Shown here one piece after another: positions 57,876 to 64,000 of a stretch of 64,000 bases of DNA. The number at the start of each line of letters is the position of its first letter. Within the stretch, counting starts at the first letter, position 1. Source of the DNA: Isoetes taiwanensis (Eukaryota > Streptophyta > Lycopodiopsida > Isoetales > Isoetaceae); the NCBI GenBank assembly GCA_021234155.1, contig JAJEKV010000020.1, forward strand, positions 9,797,172 through 9,861,171. Reading direction: 5' to 3'. A program made the position numbers and the translations under genes. Below the pieces are notes generated by a model. The model made no database searches. It saw nothing but the letters and a program-made list of their open reading frames with translations, and was not told the origin of the DNA.

Positions 57876-60125
57876 TCAGGATGTGAACAAGAGGATTATA
57901 GGACTTCGGACTTGATGGATCCCATCAGACCAAATCAAGGCACCACTGAGAAAAGAGTTGGAACTTTGGCTGGGAGCAGTGACATTCACCTGAAATGTGA
58001 GTGCAGGGCTAAGGTCTGAAAATACAAGCACATCTGGAGTGACTGTAATGTTCATAATACCACTAGGAGCCACAACCTTGGCAAAGTAAGTTGAAGCAAC
58101 ACCACCAACATTGGTCACCCTTCTTGTGAACATGCTAGACACCACAGCTCCTCCTCCTGGTGCATTCACTGAGAACACAGCAGTGAAGGATGGATAGTTG
58201 AAATCCTCGTACCGCGGCCTCGCTGCCGGGCACGACGCCGAGAAATCCTGTGTCACCGTCCAAATCTGCAACCTATTGTACCCCTCACTGCACAAGAAGT
58301 TGATGTAATCTTGTGTTGTAAGATCATACACAAGTCCAGGAGATAAAGCCTGTTGTGGGTTTACATGGCCTGATCCATATGCAAATTCATCAGCCAGTTG
58401 GCCTGTAGATGCTTCAGAAATATTTGCCCCCGTGTTATCAGTGATGTAAGCAGTGGTCATGATGGCAGATTTTATAGCAGCAGGGCTCCAATCAGGATGA
58501 GCAGCCTTGATCAGAGCAGAAATTCCACTTATATGAGGGCATGACATGGATGTTCCTGAAATTATATTAAAATTAACTCTTGTCTGATCATTTTCCAATT
58601 CTGATGGTGAGGCATTTCCTGGCCATGCTGCTAAAATGCTCATACCAGGAGCAATTATGTCTGGTTTTAACACAGCAGGAGTGATCTTGTTAGGACCTCT
58701 AGATGAGAAATAGGCCACCTGAGGAGCAGGTTTTGATCCTATAACTGTTCCATAGACGTTGATACTTGCAGTAGGGTTTGTTGTTGAATTAATGTAGTTC
58801 TGTAATGCTAATCCATTTGAATAACTGACTGTAATTCCAGGAATTGTGTATTTTTCAGGAGATGCAGTGTTACCTCCTATTGAAGGCATGATGTCTATAA
58901 TTCCCAAACCTCCTGCATTTGAAACTGCAATTCCCTTTGCAACTGGGGTAACATTTCCACCACTTCCACACAGAATTAATTTTCCTTTAATTAAACTAGG
59001 ATTCAAGTACTGTGGTAAGCAGAGACTGACAAAAACAAGTGGTATCTGACCTGGTAACCCTGCTCCAGTGTAAAAAGACTGGCCAGAATAATTCTGCCCA
59101 TTTCCAAGAACTACAGCAGCAGGAAAAACTCTATCCAAAGAGCCAGCTCCAACTGTAGCAATCCAAGGGGCAGAGTTAGAAACAGACCAAGGACTTGGTC
59201 CACTATTTCCTGCAGAGGCAGAGACAAAGACACCCTTTTTGATGGCACCAAATGTGGCAATGGCTGTGGGATCCAGATAATAATCAGAAGGAGGGCCACC
59301 CAATGAGATGGAAATAACATCCACACCATCAGAAACTGCCTGGTCAATGGCAGCCAAAATATCAGAAGATGAGCACCCATTTTTCCAGCATGCTTTATAC
59401 ACAGCAATTCTAGCCTTGGGAGCCATTCCTCTGGCAGTTCCCTGTGCAAGGCCAGACATGCTTGCATTTAAAACATAATTTCCTGCTGCTGTGGATGCTG
59501 TGTGAGTTCCATGCCCTCTATCATCCCTTGCAGATTTGTACTCTAAGCTCCAATTCACCCCTGATGCTTGGTATCCCTGATAGTAATATCTTGCTCCAAT
59601 TAACTTCTTGTTGCAGCTTGAAGCATTAAATTCTGCTCCACTTTCACATATTCCTTTCCATTTTAATGGCACTGGTCCTAATCCTGTATCCATAAAACTT
59701 GCACTCTCTGGCCATATTCCAGTGTCCACTACTCCAATAATTGCCTCGCTGCCATAGTCGGACTGTGGCCATATTCCAGAGGTTGAATTTAAAGATAAAA
59801 ATTCTGGAGTATGTGTTGTGTGCAAATCCAATAGCTGATCTTCAAAAATTGACACAAATCCGGTCAGCTTGTGGAGTGCGGAAACTTGGGCTGGAGTCAA
59901 CTGGGCTGAAAATCCGTTGAAAGTGGTGTTGTAAACATGAATCAATTCGGTGGCAAGCATGGAATACCAGAAGTGGGTATGGGAAAAAACTGCAGGCATT
60001 TTGGTGGCATCCATTATGACGACGTAATTTTTTGAAAGCTCAAGTCCGGCGACAAGAGGAAATGGCAGAAGAGATAAGAGCAGAATAAAGGGCAGCAGAC
60101 CGCTGCATTTTTTGGTCGGATCCAT
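57876..60125 (-). CDS. subtilisin-like serine protease (plant subtilase, S8)
   Basis: Intronless, 749 residues from the ATG at 60125. A longer start at 60248 would hide the signal peptide behind 41 extra residues and lies upstream of the TATA-like box, so I prefer 60125. Domains in order: signal peptide (KKCSGLLPFILLLSLLPFPL, residues 6-25), inhibitor I9 prodomain (NYVVIMDA to about residue 105), and peptidase S8 with Asp134 (GVVDTGIWPE), His205 (DDRGHGTHTAS), oxyanion Asn307 (SASAGNSGP) and Ser526 (SGTSMSCPH). A PA domain is inserted at about 340-460, and a C-terminal Fn3-like domain covers about 645-749. All catalytic residues are present and the length is typical. Plant subtilases are secreted to the cell wall, where they process peptides and wall proteins in development and defence. 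Many are intronless or intron-poor. Substrate cannot be told from sequence. Confidence 0.96.
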   Translation of the reverse strand: MDPTKKCSGLLPFILLLSLLPFPLVAGLELSKNYVVIMDATKMPAVFSHTHFWYSMLATELIHVYNTTFNGFSAQLTPAQVSALHKLTGFVSIFEDQLLDLHTTHTPEFLSLNSTSGIWPQSDYGSEAIIGVVDTGIWPESASFMDTGLGPVPLKWKGICESGAEFNASSCNKKLIGARYYYQGYQASGVNWSLEYKSARDDRGHGTHTASTAAGNYVLNASMSGLAQGTARGMAPKARIAVYKACWKNGCSSSDILAAIDQAVSDGVDVISISLGGPPSDYYLDPTAIATFGAIKKGVFVSASAGNSGPSPWSVSNSAPWIATVGAGSLDRVFPAAVVLGNGQNYSGQSFYTGAGLPGQIPLVFVSLCLPQYLNPSLIKGKLILCGSGGNVTPVAKGIAVSNAGGLGIIDIMPSIGGNTASPEKYTIPGITVSYSNGLALQNYINSTTNPTASINVYGTVIGSKPAPQVAYFSSRGPNKITPAVLKPDIIAPGMSILAAWPGNASPSELENDQTRVNFNIISGTSMSCPHISGISALIKAAHPDWSPAAIKSAIMTTAYITDNTGANISEASTGQLADEFAYGSGHVNPQQALSPGLVYDLTTQDYINFLCSEGYNRLQIWTVTQDFSASCPAARPRYEDFNYPSFTAVFSVNAPGGGAVVSSMFTRRVTNVGGVASTYFAKVVAPSGIMNITVTPDVLVFSDLSPALTFQVNVTAPSQSSNSFLSGALIWSDGIHQVRSPIILLFTS

Positions 60126-60186
60126 CTGAAAGAATTGATTTGAATTGAATGGAATGGAATGAAGAGATCCATCTGTTCGTATCTCC

Positions 60187-60195
60187 TTATATTGC
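60187..60195 (-). promoter_or_regulatory. TATA-like box of the subtilase gene
   Basis: Minus-strand CAATATAAGG lies about 62 bases before the preferred ATG at 60125, leaving a short leader. This position supports that start over the one at 60248. Confidence 0.45.
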
Positions 60196-60702
60196 AGTGA
60201 ATTAGCATACGTCTGCACGTCGTCTCGTCTTGATGCTTCCTGGAACATCCTTGGCTACTTATTCATCACGTTGACAAAGTAAACGACATAAGTGTGTTTC
60301 AGCATTGAAAGCTAGACCTGTCGTTTATTGGTGGATCACAATTGCAGCTGGCCCTTTGAAAGAATCGAGTGGCCAAAAAATAGAACTGCTTTATTGAAGT
60401 GGGATCTTTCACACCCCATCCAATCCGCCTCACCATTACCATATATTGGCTTGTATTGCCATTTGCAATACAAGTCGGTTTTTTTTTATCAGTTCGCTTG
60501 TTTGAGAGTCATGTGTGTTTTAATTAAAGCTTATTCAAAAGAAAGTGGAATAGACTATATCATTAAGTTTACACTTCCTTTGCATGGCAAAATTAGGCCC
60601 CCAAATGTTTAGTTTCCTAGATTTTACGGTAGGTTGGGCGAAAAAAGGGGCATTAGAGAAAATATGGGGTCTCCAAAAGGCCCCTTAGTGAGATGGGGAC
60701 TT

Positions 60703-60784
60703 TTTTTTCACATATATTTTAGTTCTTATCCTTAATTTTTGGCCTTTTTTCACATATATTTTAGTTCTCATCCTTAATTTTTAA
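60703..60784. repeat. ~40-bp tandem duplication
   Basis: TTTTTTCACATATATTTTAG followed by TTCTTATCCTTAATTTTT occurs twice in a row with one substitution. Confidence 0.8.
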
Positions 60785-61134
60785 CCTATGATAACACTAA
60801 CATGAAACCCCCGACACCCCCCTCCCGGGCGGTCTTTTAGCCTCCGAAAACATTTAGAGCTTACCAAACAATCTCCTTAATGTTTTTGCACATTTAGATA
60901 TATGCTTTCAAATGCTCTCAAATCTCATCATAGAAATGCCAATATCATCCAAACATTTCAGATTCATCCAATGGTTATGATGCACTTCATCTTTCGATAG
61001 ATCTACATTCGTGTCAAAACAAAATGACCATGTTGGTGAATTGAACCATAATGTTACTTAATGATGGATAAGACCACCTATGATAGTATATTCAGTCCAT
61101 TCCTTACATGCATAAGTGGCCAAAAATTATTCCA

Positions 61135-61190
61135 ATAGATAAGGCGGAGTCAAAGCTCCAATAGATAAGGAGGAGTTAAAGCTAATAGCC
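61135..61190. repeat. ~28-bp tandem duplication
   Basis: CCAATAGATAAGG(C/A)GGAGT(C/T)AAAGCT occurs twice head to tail. Confidence 0.8.
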
Positions 61191-62229
61191 TCATCCATCT
61201 ACCCCTATGTTCCACTACTTTTGGCAGGGTACTTTCTTATGGGTCCTTCTACATTCAAGCCATATGGCCATAGCCAAAATGGGTGGGACATGCGCTGCGA
61301 CAACTTCTTGGTTGTATAAGCTCAAGAAGTTCTTATTGTACGAGGACAACCGGTTGAAGTCGAAAATCTCCCAGTGAAGTTAGTGTATATCGGAATCTTC
61401 TGGCCATTTTGCTTATGGGTTTTTTTATTAAGACAATGGAAGGTTTTGACTATGAACACAAGATATTCAACAGACAAAGTAACCATAAGAACTTTTCCAA
61501 AATCCTTGGGGTCATATGGGCGTGTTTTTGTTCTTCTGGGTGTTCTAGACATTGGAAGTGCCACATTGGCTTTTCTAGCATTTATCAGGAAAACCAGATC
61601 AAGGGTTCATATTGATGTGGACTTTGCTAGTGGAATTTCTAAAATGGCATTCTTATATCCCCTATGACTTTTAAGCATGGTATCCCGGATGCATATAATT
61701 TTTGGAGGAAGCTTTGACAAACATAGGTGAAGCAAATAGTATCTTTAATTGCGATCCAAATGGGACAACCAATCCGTTGTATTATTTCAAGAATTTACAT
61801 AGAGAACACCATATCCCTTTAGGCAGTGGCAGATCCATTTATGTTAAATGTGGCAAAGAACCTATATTCTACAGAAATTATAAGCGGTGGCTTTCTGTGA
61901 CACTACCAGCTGGCCTAGCATTTCAACTCCTATTGCAAATAATATGAATTCAACAGCTTATGAGAAAGAACATGTTTGAATAGAAGCAACTCTTTTTGTA
62001 CATATTTCAACAGAAGTACCTTGTGTAGGAGCAAAGTTCCTTTAATGGCATTTCCAGCGTTGGACAACCGAATTTTTATTTTTCAACATTCACAATATCC
62101 TATAATATCCTTAATCTCTTCTATCTCTATCTCATATGAGAATCTTACATGTTTAAGCGATCTGCTAGAGAAAATTACATATTTTCTCTGTAATTGACCT
62201 GATCTTCATATATTTTGATATTATTGCAG

Positions 62230-62531
62230 ATGTCTTCAAAGCTCCTCTTCTACTAAAGGGCTTGGTTGTGGCTAAGGGCAAGGTCCATGCTTTCACTATA
62301 CATCACAATGCTCCAGCATCAGACGGGGCCTCCGTTGTCTTCATTAAGACAGTTGTAAATGGTACAGCTAGACTGCATTTTGAGGAGCCTGAAATAGAGA
62401 TTGTTGAGCAGACATGTGGTGCATTCATACTGTGGCCTTTAGTTGACATTGTAACTGAAGTAGCTTTGGACGAGCTATCAACTGACACTCCGAAAAATTC
62501 AAATCAAGAAGATAAATTGGGAGGTCTTTGA
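62230..62531 (+). pseudogene. exon fragment of a DUF8039-like transposon-associated protein
   Basis: After a good acceptor (TTATTGCAG, ending 62229) an open frame of about 100 codons encodes LLLKGLVVAKGKVHAFTIHH, GASVVFIKTVVNGTARLHF, IEIVEQTCGAFILWP and an acidic tail. The order 'VVAxGxV ... V-x-L-P/E ... A-x-G-x-F-x-W-P' is that of the DUF8039 domain found beside CACTA (En/Spm) transposases in plants. No transposase is seen next to it, so it is a fragment or a captured exon. The family call is from memory of the pattern and moderate in strength. Confidence 0.4.
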
Positions 62532-62634
62532 TACAAAAGGATATCCTTCTCCGCCTAAAGGAGCATCTAAGATCGTCACTAAGGGACGACTTCATAATCG
62601 CCCATACTTTCAACCCATGGTATTGAGTGGAGTG

Positions 62635-62706
62635 TCGAATGTAATAGGTCGAACATGTGACCTTCTGCTTGGAAAATAGACGGTCTATCCACTCAGCTAC
62701 AAACAC
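62635..62706 (-). ncRNA. tRNA-derived sequence (tRNA pseudogene or SINE head)
   Basis: On the minus strand GTAGCTGAGTGGATAGACCG is an excellent pol III A box and D-arm region. It is followed by an anticodon-arm-like stretch and CACATGTTCGACC, a good B box. Spacing is right for a tRNA of about 72 bases, but the acceptor and anticodon stems are poor, so it is a relic or a SINE head. Confidence 0.55.
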
Positions 62707-62774
62707 ATGAGACATGTGTATGTCTCAAGCAAAAACTTTAAGGCTTAAATCCTTGCAGTCATCATAATAAACAT

Positions 62775-63210
62775 CTCAACATAATCTGTTTGATTATGAA
62801 GTCCCTTGGAAAAAGCTATTGGTTACTTCAAAGGTCATGACCTAAACACGATAGATGGTATTGAGTGATGTCAAATGTAACACTTTTTTTTTTTTTTTGG
62901 CTCGTGAGAGACATTAACTTGAATGCTCTTTAAACACGTTAGACATGCTCAACATAATCTGTTTGATTGTGAAGTTTATTGGGAAAACCTATTGGTTACT
63001 TCAAAGATCATGTCTTAGACACAAATCCAGGTTTTCAAATTTCTAGAAGGTATTGAGTGCAATGTTAATGTAATACTCTTTTCTTTTTGCTTGTCAAAGA
63101 CATTAACTTAAATGCTCTTTAAACGCATTAGATATGGGTCGAGCTTAAGACATTAACTTGAATGCTCTTTTAACGCATTAGACATGGGTCGAACATGTGA
63201 TTAAATCCAA
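62775..63210. repeat. tandem, diverged repeats related to the tRNA-derived element
   Basis: The block CTCAACATAATCTGTTTGAT starts at 62775 and 62948 (period 173). GACATTAACTTGAATGCTCTTT occurs at 62911, 63097 (variant) and 63149. GGTATTGAGTG occurs at 62618, 62849 and 63049. GGTCGAACATGTGA (B-box complement) recurs at 63188. Confidence 0.7.
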
Positions 63211-63617
63211 ATTGAGACTAAATCTTAGATGTTCGGATGAGATAGAGATAGGAGAGACTAATTGTGAATGCTGGAAAATAACGATGATGCATCACAATCG
63301 TTATTTGTTGCAAATAGAGAAAATTGAGAAACCTATTGTCATCCTACAAATAGACATGAAAATACAAATACAAGTCTGTTTTGAACAAATAAAAATATTT
63401 GATGCCACCTAGAAAAGTACGTCATTTGATGAAGAAAAACCATAGTTTAAACTAACAAGGTGCTAGTGCACTAAGAGTTGCCATTTTAGGATTATTCGAC
63501 TAGAATGTGGAACTTATGATCGGATGGTGTATTTCTTTCTTTTATCTTTATCATTGTAAAAAAGGACAAGATGCCATATTTCATCTACATTTGGATTTTT
63601 TGCAGCTAAGAAGAGAG

Positions 63618-64000
63618 GTAAAAGGGAATACAAAAAGTAGGTATTGGGCTAGTGGAATACAAAAAGTAGATATTGGACAAGTCGAATATCTCAAAAAGAT
63701 GAAACCTCGTCAACAAAAAATAAGTATTGGACAAGTTGAATATGTGAAAAAGACAAACCTCGTCAATAGCACGGCTTGAAGTAAAGGGGAATACAAAAAG
63801 TAGGTATTGGGAAAGATGAAACCTCGTGAACAAAAAGTAAATATTGGACAAGTTGAATATGTGAAAAAGACAAACCTCGTCAATAGCACGGCTTGAAGTA
63901 AAGGGGGTTACAAAAAGTAGGTATTGGGCTAGTGGAATATAAAATGTAGATATTAGACAAGTCTAATATCTCAAAAAGATGAAACCTCGTCAACAAAAAA
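63618..64000. repeat. minisatellite-like array, runs off the window
   Basis: Units start with GTAAA(A/G)GGG...TACAAAAAGTAGG at 63618, 63780 and 63898. Unit 2 is shorter (118 against 163 bases). Each is built from variants of a ~30-base subunit (TATTGGACAAGTTGAATATG, AAACCTCGTCAACAAAAA). The high similarity implies recent amplification. Confidence 0.85.

Larger units (their letters stand above)
60249..62229. other. intergenic DNA with two unrecognised open frames
   Basis: Frames at 61374-61667 (VYIGIFWPFCLWVFLLRQW, then SYGRVFVLLGVLDIGSATL, hydrophobic) and 61702-61947 (EEALTNIGEANSIF, PLGSGRSIYVKCGKEPIFYR) have no stops and might be exons of the same broken gene as the piece at 62230. I recognise neither. 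Confidence 0.3.

Noticed and set aside
60126-60248. Upstream in-frame extension of the subtilase by 41 residues
   Set aside because: It would bury the signal peptide, and it lies upstream of the TATA-like box at 60187; the ATG at 60125 gives a standard subtilase.
63618-64000. Possible CRISPR-like array
   Set aside because: Repeats and intervening parts are both repeated and similar; it is a tandem minisatellite in a plant genome.

Overview
This window looks like nuclear DNA of a land plant, most likely a non-seed plant such as a fern. Genes with plant introns, a plant phytoglobin, a plant subtilase and L1-type LINEs show it is a plant. An intact Replitron-like HUH transposase gene favours a non-seed plant, because Replitrons are reported at high copy number there. 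No bacterial, plastid or mitochondrial signal was seen. Most of the sequence is transposon-derived or AT-rich intergenic DNA, with a few real genes as islands.

Layout. 0.8-2.6 kb: decayed intron-containing pseudogene of the SRP receptor alpha subunit. 2.7-3.4 kb: relic of a tyrosine recombinase. 3.9-5.24 kb: 5'-truncated non-LTR retrotransposon ending in an (AAT)n tail. 6.4-11.5 kb: two intact five-exon phytoglobin genes as a large tail-to-tail inverted duplication. The spacer holds a 1.08-kb Mutator-like non-autonomous element with a perfect 11-bp target duplication. 11.5-24.7 kb: AT-rich DNA with foldback elements, microsatellites and no recognisable gene. 24.77-47.77 kb: three head-to-tail units of one L1-type LINE. 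The first is split by a ~10.3-kb insertion that contains an 849-bp assembly gap; the third carries a 415-bp insertion with a 9-bp target duplication and is the only unit with a 3' end and poly(A).

47.77-50.02 kb: the 3' part of a gene with an HGKG motif, cut at the LINE poly(A), converges on a 5'-truncated FCP1-like HAD phosphatase gene. 50.02-52.17 kb: a minus-strand LTR with a tRNA-Met-type primer binding site. 54.03-54.96 kb: the HUH transposase, followed by small ORFs, a hairpin, a tRNA-like fold and a TIR element. 57.88-60.13 kb: a complete intronless subtilisin-like protease gene (minus). 60.3-64.0 kb: transposon-associated exon fragments, tRNA-derived repeats and a minisatellite running off the window end.

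The genes do not form a pathway. Only the two phytoglobins, the subtilase and the HUH transposase look intact. The best candidate for a little-described system is the HUH transposase. The LINE array is also notable: all three units share an altered catalytic box and one internal junction, so DNA-level duplication explains it better than repeated retrotransposition. From about 24.8 to 43.7 kb, differences between LINE units cluster at CAG/CTG sites, which may be a consensus artefact, so reading frames there should be read with caution.
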